A DNA stretch of 64,000 nucleotides from the NCBI RefSeq assembly GCF_036017065.1, contig NZ_JAYXHR010000002.1, forward strand, positions 372,001 to 436,000, in the 5' to 3' direction. This document shows, one piece after another, positions 34,598 to 44,112 of this stretch; positions within the stretch are counted from its first letter, which is position 1; each line of letters opens with the position of its first letter. This DNA comes from Uliginosibacterium sp036017065 (GTDB taxonomy: Bacteria > Pseudomonadota > Gammaproteobacteria > Burkholderiales > Rhodocyclaceae). The notes under the pieces are model-generated. The model was given only the letters and a program-made list of their open reading frames with translations, searched no databases and had not been told where the DNA came from. A program made the translations under genes and the position numbers.

Positions 34598-35830
34598 ATG
34601 AGCACACCTGAAAGACCGGCGCCCACGCGCGTCATTCCCATCCAGCCCCGCGCGGCGGTTGCCACGGCCGACGCGCAGGTGAAGCTGCAAGCGCCGCCCC
34701 CGCTCGCGCTGTACATCCACTACCCGTGGTGCGTGCGCAAGTGCCCGTACTGCGACTTCAACTCGCACGCGGTGCGCGACGAAGGCATCCCGGAGGACGC
34801 CTACGTCGATGCGCTGATCGCCGACCTGAGCGCCGCGCTGCCACAGGTGTGGGGCCGCCGCGTGGTCAGCATCTTCATCGGTGGGGGCACGCCCAGCCTG
34901 ATTTCCGCTGCCGGGCTGGACCGCCTGCTGGGCGCGGTGCGCATGCTGCTGCCGCTGGAGCCGGGTTGCGAGATCACCCTGGAGGCCAACCCCGGCACGG
35001 TGGAAGCCGGCAAGTTCGCCGACTTCCGCGCCGCCGGGGTGACGCGCGTGTCGCTGGGCATCCAGAGCCTGGACGATGCGCGCCTGCAGGTGCTGGGCCG
35101 CATCCACGACAGCCGCGAGGCGCATGCGGCGATGGAACAGGCCGCGCGCCACTTCGACACCTGGAACGCCGACCTGATGTACGCCCTGCCGCAGCAGACG
35201 CTGGCACAGGCGCTGGCCGACCTGGACGGCGTGCTGGCGCACGGGCCGAAGCACCTGTCGGCCTATCACCTGACGCTGGAGCCGAACACGCTGTACTACC
35301 GGCACCCGCCGGAGCTGCCGGACGACGAGCTGTCGGCCGACATGCAGGAGGCCATCGAGACGCGACTCGCAGGCGCCGGCTTCCAGAACTACGAGACGTC
35401 CGCCTTCGCCCTGCCCGGCCACCGCTGCCGCCACAATCTGAACTACTGGCAGTTCGGCGACTACCTGGGCATCGGCGCCGGCGCGCACGGCAAACTGAGC
35501 TCGCACGAAGGCATCCGCCGCGAGATGCGCCACAAGCATCCGCAGGCCTATCTGCAGGGTGCCGCGCGTGGCGACTTCGTGCAGGAGGCCAGCAGCGTGG
35601 GCGCGGCCGAACTGCCCTTCGAGTTCATGATGAATGCGCTGCGCCTGACCGAGGGCGTGCCGACCAGCCTGTTCGCCGAGCGCACCGGCCTGCCGCTGGA
35701 AGCCGTGGCGACGCGCATCGTGGCGGCACGGAAGCAGGGCCTGCTGGAAGCGGACGCCAGCCAGTTGCGCCCCACCCTGCGCGGCAAGCGCTTCCTGAAC
35801 GACCTGCTGGAACTGTTCCTGGCAGACTGA
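34598..35830 (+). CDS. hemW: HemW radical SAM haem chaperone
   Basis: A 410-residue cytoplasmic radical-SAM protein, historically called oxygen-independent coproporphyrinogen oxidase-like. The iron-sulfur cysteines are C45, C49 and C52 (YPWCVRKCPYCDF). The HemW pattern IFIGGGTPSLIS near residue 92 and TLEANPGTVE near residue 128 follow, and the HemW C-terminal domain starts near residue 300 (EFMMNALRLTEG). HemW lacks the fourth upstream Cys of HemN and is a haem carrier for respiratory enzymes. The first 35 residues form a Pro/Ala-rich extension of variable type. Confidence 0.95.
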   Translation: MSTPERPAPTRVIPIQPRAAVATADAQVKLQAPPPLALYIHYPWCVRKCPYCDFNSHAVRDEGIPEDAYVDALIADLSAALPQVWGRRVVSIFIGGGTPSLISAAGLDRLLGAVRMLLPLEPGCEITLEANPGTVEAGKFADFRAAGVTRVSLGIQSLDDARLQVLGRIHDSREAHAAMEQAARHFDTWNADLMYALPQQTLAQALADLDGVLAHGPKHLSAYHLTLEPNTLYYRHPPELPDDELSADMQEAIETRLAGAGFQNYETSAFALPGHRCRHNLNYWQFGDYLGIGAGAHGKLSSHEGIRREMRHKHPQAYLQGAARGDFVQEASSVGAAELPFEFMMNALRLTEGVPTSLFAERTGLPLEAVATRIVAARKQGLLEADASQLRPTLRGKRFLNDLLELFLAD

Positions 35831-35945
35831 GCCTGGCGGACTGAAGGGCAGGGGGCGACGGAAGGCGACACCAATTTGCCCGTTGCCACAAACATGGCTG
35901 ACGGCCCTGGCATATGATGCTGCGTCACCTGCCCATGGGTCGCCC

Positions 35946-37517
35946 ATGCCACAGCATCACAGCCTTCGTCAGCGCTGGTTGATCGCAGTCTGCATCGTCA
36001 CGGCCCTGATGCCCCTGGTCGTCTGCGCGGTGCTGGGCGTATGGCGCGGCATCCACAGCGCCGAGGTGGACAACCGGCGGCGCGCCGAGCAGTTGCTGCA
36101 GGGCACCGGTCGCATCCTCGACCACACGGTGCAGCGCTTGCAGGAACTGCGCTGGACCGCCGCCTCGGCCTGCGAGGACGACGTCATCGAGAAGCTGACC
36201 TACGGGGTCTACAACTCGATCTACATCCGCGAGATGGGCGTCTTCGATCCCGACCTCGCCCTCCTGTGCACCAACTTCGGCCGGCTCTATATCAAGGTCT
36301 ACCAGGACATCAAGCACCGCCTGCCGGAGAGCGGCCTGTTCTACAACGTCATCCAGACGGTGGTGATGAAGGAGCGCTCGGTCATCGTGAACCTGCGCTT
36401 CCCGGAAGGCGGCGGCGTCAATGCGCTGATCGACCCGATGGTCTTCGAGGAGCTGGCGCGTACCGCCGGCGTGGCGCGCGTGCGCAGCCTGCAACTGGGC
36501 TTCGTGCCCGGCGACAGTATCCTGGAGCGCGACCAGCCGGCGCTGCCGGACAGCCTCTTCAAGCTGCACACCACCGCCGCGCTGGACAAGCACCCGGTGC
36601 GCATCGAACTGCATGGCAGCGACGAGGAAGTGTGGGAGGCCATCGAGGACCAGCTGCCCCGCTACCTGCTGGCCGGCGTGGCGCTGTCCCTGCTGGCCGC
36701 GTGGTGCCTGCGCCAGGTGTGGAACCGCCTGCAGGCGCCGGAGGAAGCCTTGCGCCAGGCGCTGGCGCGGCGGGAGTTCCTTCCCTACTACCAGCCGATC
36801 ATCAATCTGGAGACCGGGCTATGCGATGGCGCCGAAGTGCTGATGCGCTGGCGCCATCCGGGCATGGGCCTCATTCCGCCGGACAGCTTCATCCCGATCG
36901 CCGAGCGCACCGGCCTCATCAAGCCGATGACCGCCCTGCTGCTGGAACGCGTGTGCGCACAGCTCGGCCCGCTGCTGCGCAACCGCAACCTTTACGTATC
37001 GATCAACCTGTCGCGCAGCCACCTGGACGATCTGGACATCGTCGACAGCCTGCTGACCTACTGCCGTCGCTACGAGGTGCCGCCGGCCACCTTCGTGTTC
37101 GAGATCACCGAACGGGGCCTGCCCGACGACCCCGGCCATGCCGAAGTAGTGGTGGACGCGCTGCGCGGCCTGGGCTGCCGGGTGTTCATCGACGACTTCG
37201 GCACCGGCCACAACGGCCTGGCGCTGCTGCAGCGCCTGACGGTGGACGCCCTGAAGATCGACCGCAGCTTCGTCGAACCGATTGGCGACGAAAGCGCCAA
37301 GGCCCGCGTCATCGATTCCATCATCGAACTGGCCGACCGCCAGGGCCTGGCCTTGGTGGCCGAGGGCGTGGAGACCGAGCAGCAACAACGCTACCTGGCC
37401 GACCACAAGGTCGCCCACGCCCAGGGCTACCTGTTCGCCGCACCGATGGAGGCCGCGGACCTGGTGCTGTTCCTCGAACGCACCCAGCCGTGGATGCGGG
37501 CGGTGACGCGGGACTGA
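35946..37517 (+). CDS. Cyclic-di-GMP phosphodiesterase with CSS-motif sensor and EAL domain
   Basis: A 523-residue inner-membrane protein. A first membrane helix at about residues 10-32 and a second at about 240-258 enclose a periplasmic CSS-motif-like region (SACEDD and LLCTNFG), which in related proteins forms a redox-sensitive disulfide. The cytoplasmic EAL domain (about 270-515) keeps the key residues: AEVLMRW, FEITERG, IDDFGTG, LKIDRSFV and AEGVETE. Active hydrolysis of c-di-GMP is therefore expected. ATG 35946 begins the first membrane helix; an in-frame ATG at 35883 adds a short, unlikely tail. Confidence 0.93.
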   Translation: MPQHHSLRQRWLIAVCIVTALMPLVVCAVLGVWRGIHSAEVDNRRRAEQLLQGTGRILDHTVQRLQELRWTAASACEDDVIEKLTYGVYNSIYIREMGVFDPDLALLCTNFGRLYIKVYQDIKHRLPESGLFYNVIQTVVMKERSVIVNLRFPEGGGVNALIDPMVFEELARTAGVARVRSLQLGFVPGDSILERDQPALPDSLFKLHTTAALDKHPVRIELHGSDEEVWEAIEDQLPRYLLAGVALSLLAAWCLRQVWNRLQAPEEALRQALARREFLPYYQPIINLETGLCDGAEVLMRWRHPGMGLIPPDSFIPIAERTGLIKPMTALLLERVCAQLGPLLRNRNLYVSINLSRSHLDDLDIVDSLLTYCRRYEVPPATFVFEITERGLPDDPGHAEVVVDALRGLGCRVFIDDFGTGHNGLALLQRLTVDALKIDRSFVEPIGDESAKARVIDSIIELADRQGLALVAEGVETEQQQRYLADHKVAHAQGYLFAAPMEAADLVLFLERTQPWMRAVTRD

Positions 37518-37542
37518 GCCCGGCGAAACGCGACGGACCCGC

Positions 37543-39231
37543 TCAGGATTCGCCGTGTCCGGTCTTTGCCGGCGCCAGCAACAGCTTGCTGGTGGTCTGT
37601 TCGCAACTCTCCGGCTTGACGCCGTAGCGGGGGAGCAGTTCCTGCGATGCCGGCAACAGGGTGCGCTCCAGCGTGGCCAGATGCGGGCTGCCGCGTCTTA
37701 CCCACACCTCGTTGTGGGCGAAGCACTCCGGCACCATCACGAAATCACGCAGCAAGGCCTCGCCGATTTCCTCCGCACCGAATTCCGTCGGCTTGCTGTT
37801 GACCACCACGACGTCGAAGCGCGCTTCCTTGAACTGCGCGATGGCGTGTGCCAGCAGCGCCGGCGAATACTTGTTGTCGTTGAACCAGCGCACGTAGATC
37901 TTTCCATTGACGGCGCGCAGGCCGCCGTACAGGAACAGGCCCGGATCGCGACCGAAGAAGAACACCGGCTCGGCGCGCGGTAGCCCGCGTGCGAGCGCTT
38001 CGCCGATGGCGCGCGACTCGTTGAAACGATCGCCGGGGTACTTCTTCGCCGACCACTGCCAGGCCTGGTAGGAAACATGGTCCTTGAGCCGCACGCCGGT
38101 ATAGCCCAGCGCGGCCAACAGGACACTGGCCGCGAGGGCCACGCCGACGGGACGCGGCAGGCGCAGCAGGTAGTGGACACAGAACGCGGTGCCCACCAGC
38201 AGGGGGGGAATCCATAGCTGGTAGTAGTGCGCGAAGAAGCGCCCCGGCACCACCACGATGAGGAAGGTCGACCCCAGCCAGGCAAGCATGACCAGCAGCG
38301 GCTTCCAGTGGCGGCTCAGCAGGGCGCCGAGCACCCCGACCGCCGTGACAGGCAGGTAGGGATAGAGCGCCCCGGCCGACCAGGCGGGAAAGATCCCCAT
38401 CCAGTAGGCGCGCTTGATGTTGTACAGCCAGTTGCCGCCATACCCCTCGTTGTAGAGGAAGGCCGCTTCGAAAAAGGGTTTCAGGCTCCCCTGCAACCAG
38501 AACACGGCGAAGACCAGCAGCCAGCCGACGCAGCCGACCGCCCCGGTCCATACGGCGATCCGCAGCTGGCGGACGAAGTCCGGTCGCGCAAACAGGGCGG
38601 CATGCGTCAGGAATGCCAGCGCGATGGCAATCGGCACGAACACGAAGTGTTGCTTGAAATACGTGGTGACGAAGAACAGGAAGCCCGCCAGGAAGGCCCA
38701 GCGATCGCTGACCCAGCGTTCGCTGACGGCGTACCAGAGCAGGATGCCGCCAGCGAACATCGGGTTCACCAGTGCTTCGCTGTTCGGCTGATTGGCCTGC
38801 ATGTCCATGTCGAAGGACAGCAAGGCCCACAGCACGGCAGCACAGACCGCCGCGAAACGGTTGCGCGTCAGCGCGAGGCCGAGGCCGAAGATCGCCAGCA
38901 GGGTGGCCGTGTTGAACACCAGGTTCATCGCCAGGATGTACTGCGGCCCGAAGCCGAAAACCTGGTTGAACGCGGCGTGGATCAGGAAGCTCGCCGGCGG
39001 CTTGTGGTTCCACAGGTCCGAATAGAGGGAGCGGCCGTGCAGGAACTCGTTGCCGATGATGGCGTGGATGACGATGTCGCGTTCCAGCGATTCGTCGGCC
39101 GTGTGCAGGCGCAGCAGCACCAGCACGGCGACGGCGGCCAGCAGGGCCAGCGCGGTCCACAGCGTGGAGCGCGACAGCAGCGGCCTGGGCAGGGATATCG
39201 GGCTGGCTACGGCGGGCATGGATCCAGACAT
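37543..39231 (-). CDS. GT-C membrane glycosyltransferase (PMT_2/ArnT-like), copy 1
   Basis: A 562-residue inner-membrane protein with about 12 hydrophobic segments, resembling family 39/83 lipid-linked sugar transferases. The first periplasmic loop has the acidic catalytic-type sequence ESLERDIVIHAIIGNEF, followed by YSDLWNHKPPASFLIHAAFN. The C-terminal soluble part has VFFFGRDPGLFLYGGL and CFAHNEVWVRRGS. It shares these landmarks with the gene at 42238-43878, showing duplication. It probably moves a sugar from a polyprenyl phosphate donor to an envelope glycan or protein; the acceptor is unknown. It converges with the EAL gene. Confidence 0.88.
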   Translation of the reverse strand: MSGSMPAVASPISLPRPLLSRSTLWTALALLAAVAVLVLLRLHTADESLERDIVIHAIIGNEFLHGRSLYSDLWNHKPPASFLIHAAFNQVFGFGPQYILAMNLVFNTATLLAIFGLGLALTRNRFAAVCAAVLWALLSFDMDMQANQPNSEALVNPMFAGGILLWYAVSERWVSDRWAFLAGFLFFVTTYFKQHFVFVPIAIALAFLTHAALFARPDFVRQLRIAVWTGAVGCVGWLLVFAVFWLQGSLKPFFEAAFLYNEGYGGNWLYNIKRAYWMGIFPAWSAGALYPYLPVTAVGVLGALLSRHWKPLLVMLAWLGSTFLIVVVPGRFFAHYYQLWIPPLLVGTAFCVHYLLRLPRPVGVALAASVLLAALGYTGVRLKDHVSYQAWQWSAKKYPGDRFNESRAIGEALARGLPRAEPVFFFGRDPGLFLYGGLRAVNGKIYVRWFNDNKYSPALLAHAIAQFKEARFDVVVVNSKPTEFGAEEIGEALLRDFVMVPECFAHNEVWVRRGSPHLATLERTLLPASQELLPRYGVKPESCEQTTSKLLLAPAKTGHGES

Positions 39232-39462
39232 GGGCGGTGCAGCAGGCTACGGATGAAACGGCCTGCCAGTATGCGGTCGTAACGATGCGTCATTCTGAAC
39301 AGCACCCTCAGGTACGGGCAAGCATCAGGTGCGTAACGGTCATTTCACCGGCATGGCGAGCCCGCCCCCGGGCACTTCAGCTTCCGCCCGCCCGGGCCGT
39401 TACCCCGACCACCGCCCGCGTATGCCGGCGCCTGTACCTGTCCTACGGATCCTGATCGCCCC

Positions 39463-40842
39463 ATGTTTCACAGCTTGTGGTCCAGCCTCAGCCGCCTGTT
39501 CGCTGACGCTCCGCCGCCCACCGATCCCTCGGCCCGCCGGCGTGATCCGCCCGCTACGGGCACGTCCGCCCCCAGCTCCGTCTTCACCACCGAAAGGCAG
39601 GACGAGGGCGCCCCCGGCCTGCTGACCCGCACCGAGGTCATGGATGCGGGGCTGAACATCCGCGGCTACGAATTCGCCCTGCGCGGCGACCTGCGTGAAC
39701 GGATCCGCGCCCAGGGTCGTCCGGTGCGCGACTTCCTCGACGACATGCTGATCAGCCAGCTCGACACCCATGCCGGCGAGCTGCTGCGCGAACGGCGCGC
39801 CTGGCTGCAGCTGTGGGAAGGCAGCCTGCAGCGCGGCATCGCCGAACGCCTGCCGCCGCGCACCTGCCTGTTGCTGGCGCCGGACAACGCCACGCGCCCG
39901 GCCCCGCCAGAGACGCGCTCACGCATCGCCAGCCTGCGGGCAGCCGGGTTCGAAGTGTGGCTGGACGACTGTTTCGGCACGCCCTGGTTTGCCAGCGTGG
40001 CGGACCACGCCAGCGGCATCGTGCTGCGGATGGCCTGGCGCACGCCCAACGAAACCGGGGCGATGCTCGGCAAGCTGCGCCAGGACTGGCCCGGCCTGCG
40101 CCGCGCGGCCTGGGAGGTGGCGAGCTACGAGGACCAGGCGCTGGTCGCCAAGCTGGGCTGCAGCCTGTTCTCCGGCGGCTTCGTGACCCATCGCGGCAAC
40201 TGGGCGGGCAACCAGCTCTCGCCGCAGGTGCTGCATGTCGCCACCCTCATCAACAAGGTGCGCGCCGACGCCGACAACCGCGAGATGGCTGCGGTGCTGA
40301 AGCAGGACCTGGCCATGTCCTACCGCCTGCTGCGTTTCGTGAACACCTCGACGCAGGGCCTCAACCACGCCATCTCGTCGATCGAACAGGGCTTGATGGT
40401 GCTGGGCCAGTCGCAGCTCGACCGCTGGCTGACCCTGCTGCTGCTGACCGGCAGTGCCGGAGGTGGCGGCGCGCTGACCGAGATGGCGCTGAGCCGCGCA
40501 CGCTTCCTCGAACTGCTGGGCCAGGGCCGCTTGAATGCCGCCGATTGCGAACGCCTGTTCGTGCTGGGCCTGTTCTCGATGCTGGACGTGGCGCTGAAGG
40601 TGCCACTGGAGGACGCCATCACCCCGCTACGCCTGCCTGATGACATGAACCTGGCCCTGCTGAAGCACAAGGGCCCCTTCGGCGCCTGCCTGGCGCTGGC
40701 GGAGGCCTGCGAACGGGGCGAGGCCGCGCGGGTCGAGCAACTGGCGGTGAACATGCGGCTGTCCACCGCACGCATCAACGCACGCCAGATGGAAGCGCTG
40801 GCCTGGGTGGCAGCCAACAGCCGCGACACGACCGCAGCCTGA
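39463..40842 (+). CDS. HDOD-domain signalling protein with degenerate EAL-like N terminus
   Basis: A 459-residue cytoplasmic protein of the YuxH-like group. Residues about 50-220 resemble an EAL scaffold (RTEVMDAGLNIRGYEF, RAAGFEVWLDDCF) but lack the metal-binding acidic motifs, so it should not cut c-di-GMP. Residues about 230-430 form an HDOD domain (VLKQDLAMSYRLLRFVNTS and AISSIEQGLMVLG). Such proteins work in c-di-GMP or stress signalling by protein contact. The first 50 residues are Pro-rich and low complexity. It lies between two GT-C glycosyltransferase genes. Confidence 0.85.
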   Translation: MFHSLWSSLSRLFADAPPPTDPSARRRDPPATGTSAPSSVFTTERQDEGAPGLLTRTEVMDAGLNIRGYEFALRGDLRERIRAQGRPVRDFLDDMLISQLDTHAGELLRERRAWLQLWEGSLQRGIAERLPPRTCLLLAPDNATRPAPPETRSRIASLRAAGFEVWLDDCFGTPWFASVADHASGIVLRMAWRTPNETGAMLGKLRQDWPGLRRAAWEVASYEDQALVAKLGCSLFSGGFVTHRGNWAGNQLSPQVLHVATLINKVRADADNREMAAVLKQDLAMSYRLLRFVNTSTQGLNHAISSIEQGLMVLGQSQLDRWLTLLLLTGSAGGGGALTEMALSRARFLELLGQGRLNAADCERLFVLGLFSMLDVALKVPLEDAITPLRLPDDMNLALLKHKGPFGACLALAEACERGEAARVEQLAVNMRLSTARINARQMEALAWVAANSRDTTAA

Positions 40843-40857
40843 GGCCACCACGGCCTC
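40841..40857. terminator. Small stem-loop overlapping a stop codon
   Basis: GAGGCC and GGCCTC (40841-40846 / 40852-40857) form a 6-bp stem with a 5-nt loop between the converging HDOD and DUF3597 genes. It has no T run. Confidence 0.3.
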
Positions 40858-40872
40858 GCCCGGCAAGAGCGG

Positions 40873-41289
40873 CTACAGCAGGCTCCCGGGCACGTTGCCG
40901 CCGTTGTCGGCGATCTTCTGCAGCACGGTCTTGTGCAGCCACATGTTCATCTGTGCCGAGTCGCCCATCTTGTCCGGCGGGCAACCGAGCTCGACGGCCA
41001 GCTCCTTGCGCGCGCCCAGGGTGCTGTCCAGGCCGAGCAGCTTCATCAGGTCGACGATCGAGGTCTTCCAGTTGAGCTTCTCGGGGTTGGCCGCGGCCAT
41101 GGCTTCCAGCTTGCTCACCACGTCGACGACGCTGACGGCGGCGGGCGCTGCCGGCGCGACGGGCGTGGTTGATACGGGTGCCGCGGCCGGCGCAGGCGCC
41201 GGTGCCGGTGCCGGTGCCGGTGCCGCAGGGCTGGCCGGTGCTTCGTCACCGAAGCCGAGTTTCGCCAGGATCTTGCCGAAGATACCCAT
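40873..41289 (-). CDS. DUF3597 protein
   Basis: A 138-residue protein. The ATG at 41289 is preferred because GGAGGG lies 7 bp upstream and the protein begins MGIFGKILAKLGFG, the DUF3597 N terminus. An Ala-Pro linker (residues 18-45) connects this short helix to a globular domain with VSKLEAMAAANPEKLNWKTSIVDLMKLL, LGLDSTLGARKELAVELG and MNMWLHKTVLQKIADNGG. Its role is unknown; the fold has been described structurally for relatives. Single gene. Confidence 0.88.
   Translation of the reverse strand: MGIFGKILAKLGFGDEAPASPAAPAPAPAPAPAPAAAPVSTTPVAPAAPAAVSVVDVVSKLEAMAAANPEKLNWKTSIVDLMKLLGLDSTLGARKELAVELGCPPDKMGDSAQMNMWLHKTVLQKIADNGGNVPGSLL
41198..41224. repeat. Hexanucleotide tandem repeat GCCGGT
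   Basis: About four and a half copies of GCCGGT encode the Ala-Pro linker of the DUF3597 protein. Copy number could vary between strains without frame change. Confidence 0.8.
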
Positions 41290-41427
41290 GACCATGCCCT
41301 CCAGTGCGCGCCGCAATATCGCGGCCGAGGTATCGGTATAGCACCGCGTGCCCCGCCTGGAGCATCAAGTTTTCATGACACCCGCAAGACCGGCCCGAGC
41401 CGACCGACGCAGTGCGGCTGCCGGGTA

Positions 41428-41571
41428 CTACAGCTTGTCGCCGAACAGTCCCAGCAGGCCGATGATGATCAGGTACAGCGCCACGATGTAGTTGAGCAGG
41501 CGCGGCACCGCGAGGATGAGGATGCCGGCGACGAGGGCCACGAGCGGGCCGATGGCAAGGTGTACGTTCAT
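41428..41571 (-). CDS. Small membrane protein, DUF3096 family
   Basis: A 47-residue protein below the usual ORF cut-off. It starts at an ATG preceded by AAGGAG and reads MNVHLAIGPLVALVAG, then one or two hydrophobic helices with a conserved PRLLNYIVA turn, ending GLFGDKL. This matches the short DUF3096 membrane proteins. Function unknown. Good ribosome site and composition support it as a real gene. Confidence 0.8.
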   Translation of the reverse strand: MNVHLAIGPLVALVAGILILAVPRLLNYIVALYLIIIGLLGLFGDKL

Positions 41572-41694
41572 GTTCTTCTCCTTCGTTGCACGCCCGGCGG
41601 GCCCGGGCGTGTTGCAGGAGAATTTTCCGACGGCCTGCTGGCGACATCAGCCAGCGGACAGGCCGCCCTGGCGTAAGCCGCAACCTACGCGCGC

Positions 41695-42084
41695 TCAGCG
41701 CGCCACGGCCAGGTCGCTCGCCTTCAGGTTCAGCAGCACGTTGAGCGCCAGGCACACGCCGCCGAACCACACCGCGAAGCTGCCGATGCCCACCAGCGGT
41801 GCCAGTTGCGGCTGGCCGAGAAAGACGAGGGCCAGCGCCAGCATGGAGACCGGCACCGCGATGTTGTAGGTCCAGAAGAACGCCTTCGCCAGCTTGGTTT
41901 CCGCAAGCTGCGGGAAGCGCGCGAACAGCAGGCCCGCCAGCAGCAGGCAGACCCAGCCCAGCAGGTTGATGTGCGCATGCACCGGCGACAGAGTGTGGTT
42001 GTGGGTGGCGCCCATGTACACGCCCAGCGACATGCCGGCGATGAGGTACAGGGCACCCAGTTTGAAACAACGGTTGGCCATCAT
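41695..42084 (-). CDS. Small membrane protein related to haem-copper oxidase subunit I helices
   Basis: A 129-residue protein with four hydrophobic helices. The pattern TLSPVHAHINLLGWVCLLL at about residues 33-51 resembles a conserved helix of the cbb3 or nitric-oxide reductase catalytic subunit, and such small proteins are often labelled cytochrome-c oxidase-like. No complete set of haem and copper ligands is present, so it is not an oxidase by itself. Two ATGs (42084, 42081) follow GGAG; the first is used. Function unknown. Confidence 0.7.
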   Translation of the reverse strand: MMANRCFKLGALYLIAGMSLGVYMGATHNHTLSPVHAHINLLGWVCLLLAGLLFARFPQLAETKLAKAFFWTYNIAVPVSMLALALVFLGQPQLAPLVGIGSFAVWFGGVCLALNVLLNLKASDLAVAR

Positions 42085-42237
42085 GGCGAAGACTCCATTC
42101 TTGTTGCGGATGCTGCGCCGGCCACACCGCGTGGCCGGCAAGGGGCGCATCGTATGCAGCCTGCGGCAGGGCCACGGTTAAATGATCCGTAAGGGCACCC
42201 TAAGAATTTCCTAAGGGCGCCTGGTTGGTGCGCGGCA

Positions 42238-43878
42238 CTATTGCGGCGTGCCGGCCATGACCAGCGCAGGCGCCTGCCTGCCACAGTCCAGCGGCAGGCC
42301 GCGGGCCTGCAGCGATGCCGCCGATCTGCCGGGCAAGCCGTCTGCCAGCGCGGGCTGCAGGGCGCTGCCGCGGCGCACCCACACCTCGTTGTGGGCGAAG
42401 CAGTCCGGCACCGCCACGAAGTCGCGGTTCAGGGCGTCGTTGATGTGCGTGGCGTTCAGCGTCATCAACGGCGCATTGACGATGACCACGTCGAAGCCGC
42501 CCCCCATGAACCGCTCGGTGGTGTCGGCCAGCAAGCGCGTCGACATCAGCGGGTTGTCTGCGAACCAGCGCGCGTAGAGCTTGCCGTTGACCGGACGTAG
42601 CCGCCCGTAGAACAGCACCTGCTGGTCATGGCCGAAGAAGAACACCGGGCTGTCCGGCGGCAGGATGGTCGCGAGGTCTTCGCCCAGCAGGCGCGCTTCG
42701 CCGAAGCTCTCGGTCGGATACTTGATCCCGGCCCAGTTCCACGCCGGCTGTGCGAACTGCACGGCAAGCCGGTAGGTCGTCAGGCACAGGCATGCGATCA
42801 CCACGGCCATGGCGAGGCGCCGGCCACCGGGCGGCCACGCCAGCAGGCAATCCAGCAGCAGCGCCACCCCGATGACCATGACCGGCATCCACAGCTGGAA
42901 GTAGTGCGGAAAGAACTTGCCCGGCAGTGCCACCATCAGCTCGGTGCTCAGCACCCAGAACAGGAACAGCAACAGCAGCTTCCAGCGTCGCAGCCACAGC
43001 ATGGCCGCCACGGCCAGTGCGCCGGTGACGACGTAGGGCAGCAGGCCAGCGGCGAACTGCGAGGGGAAGAACCGCTGCCAGTACCAGTGGGCGCCCTTCA
43101 GCGTGCGCAGGATGTCGCCGCCGTAACCACGGTTGTAGGTGACGAGGGCGTCGATCAGATCATCCAGCGTCCCCTGCATCCGGAACACCAGCAGCGTGGC
43201 CAGCCAGCCGACGAGGCCGACGCCGGCGATGGTCAGTGCCGTGCGCAACTCGGCACGCAGGGCCGCCCGGTCCAGGCATGCGGCATGGATCAGGAACGCC
43301 GCCGCCATGCCGGCCGGCATCAGCACGTAGTGCTGCTTCAACAGGCTGGCGGCGAAGAACAGGCCGCCGGCGAGGATCGCCCATTGCGACGGCAGCCTGC
43401 GTTCGCTCACCTGGTACCAGCAGTACGCGCCGAACAGCAGCAGTGGCGCCGCCATGGCCTCGCTGTTGGGCTGGTTGGCCTGCAGGTGGATGTCGTCCGA
43501 CACCAGTACCCACAGCAGGGCCGCGACGAGACCGCAGACCTGCCGACCCGTCAGTGCCCAGGCCAGTGCATGGATGCCCAGCATGGCACCCACATTGAGC
43601 AGGATGTTCATGACAAGGAGGTAGTGGGGGCCGTAGCCGAACAGCGCGTTGAACGCGGCGTGCATGAGGAAGGTGCCCGGCGGCTTGTGGTCCCACAGGT
43701 CCGAGTACAGCTCGCGGCCCTGCAGGAACTCGTGGCCGATCACGGCGTGGATCGCCAGATCGCGCTCCACCGGCTCCTGCCAGCCATACAGGCGCAGGCC
43801 GGTGGCCAGCAGTGCGAGGATCGCCAGCGCGGCGCTGGTCCACCAGCCCGGTTCGCGCACACCTGAAGTCGTTGCCAT
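42238..43878 (-). CDS. GT-C membrane glycosyltransferase, copy 2
   Basis: A 546-residue paralogue of the gene at 37543-39231. It shares EPVERDLAIHAVIGHEF, YSDLWDHKPPGTFLMHAAFN, LQANQPNSEAM, FFFGHDQQVLFYGRL and CFAHNEVWVRRGS, with many hydrophobic segments in the same order. The ATG at 43878 is preceded by a GGAGG-type site; a longer frame to 44082 has no such support. The two copies probably act on related but not equal acceptors or donors. It is divergent from the ECF41 sigma factor gene, with the sigma promoter located in the gap. Confidence 0.88.
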   Translation of the reverse strand: MATTSGVREPGWWTSAALAILALLATGLRLYGWQEPVERDLAIHAVIGHEFLQGRELYSDLWDHKPPGTFLMHAAFNALFGYGPHYLLVMNILLNVGAMLGIHALAWALTGRQVCGLVAALLWVLVSDDIHLQANQPNSEAMAAPLLLFGAYCWYQVSERRLPSQWAILAGGLFFAASLLKQHYVLMPAGMAAAFLIHAACLDRAALRAELRTALTIAGVGLVGWLATLLVFRMQGTLDDLIDALVTYNRGYGGDILRTLKGAHWYWQRFFPSQFAAGLLPYVVTGALAVAAMLWLRRWKLLLLFLFWVLSTELMVALPGKFFPHYFQLWMPVMVIGVALLLDCLLAWPPGGRRLAMAVVIACLCLTTYRLAVQFAQPAWNWAGIKYPTESFGEARLLGEDLATILPPDSPVFFFGHDQQVLFYGRLRPVNGKLYARWFADNPLMSTRLLADTTERFMGGGFDVVIVNAPLMTLNATHINDALNRDFVAVPDCFAHNEVWVRRGSALQPALADGLPGRSAASLQARGLPLDCGRQAPALVMAGTPQ

Positions 43879-44025
43879 GGAAAGCCCCTCCCCACCGGGG
43901 CGATATCGATTCCGCGACTCGACGATTCCCACGACTCGATTCCCGCGACCCCGCTGGACATAAGCAGAAGCCATGCCGCTGGGCCACGAACCTGGCAACC
44001 CTGCCCGACTGTACGAGCAGCGCGC

Positions 44026-44052
44026 TGTCACAAAGCAGGCGTCCGGTACGTC
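44026..44052 (+). promoter_or_regulatory. ECF41-type autoregulated promoter
   Basis: TGTCACA (44026-44032), 16 bp, then CGTC (44049-44052) is a full match to the published ECF41 promoter pattern. It lies 60 bp upstream of the ECF41 sigma factor gene, so the sigma factor probably transcribes itself. Confidence 0.8.
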
Positions 44053-44112
44053 TGGCATCTGGAGAGCCGGACCGCTCTCCACAACCCCTCATCAGGATGC
44101 AAGACTGTCGCC

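Noticed and set aside
32845..34716. 623-codon minus-strand ORF antisense to the chemoreceptor
   Set aside because: Composition is the mirror of a real gene with intact domains on the other strand.
41198..41224. CRISPR-like array
   Set aside because: Repeats are 6 bp with no spacers; it encodes an Ala-Pro linker.
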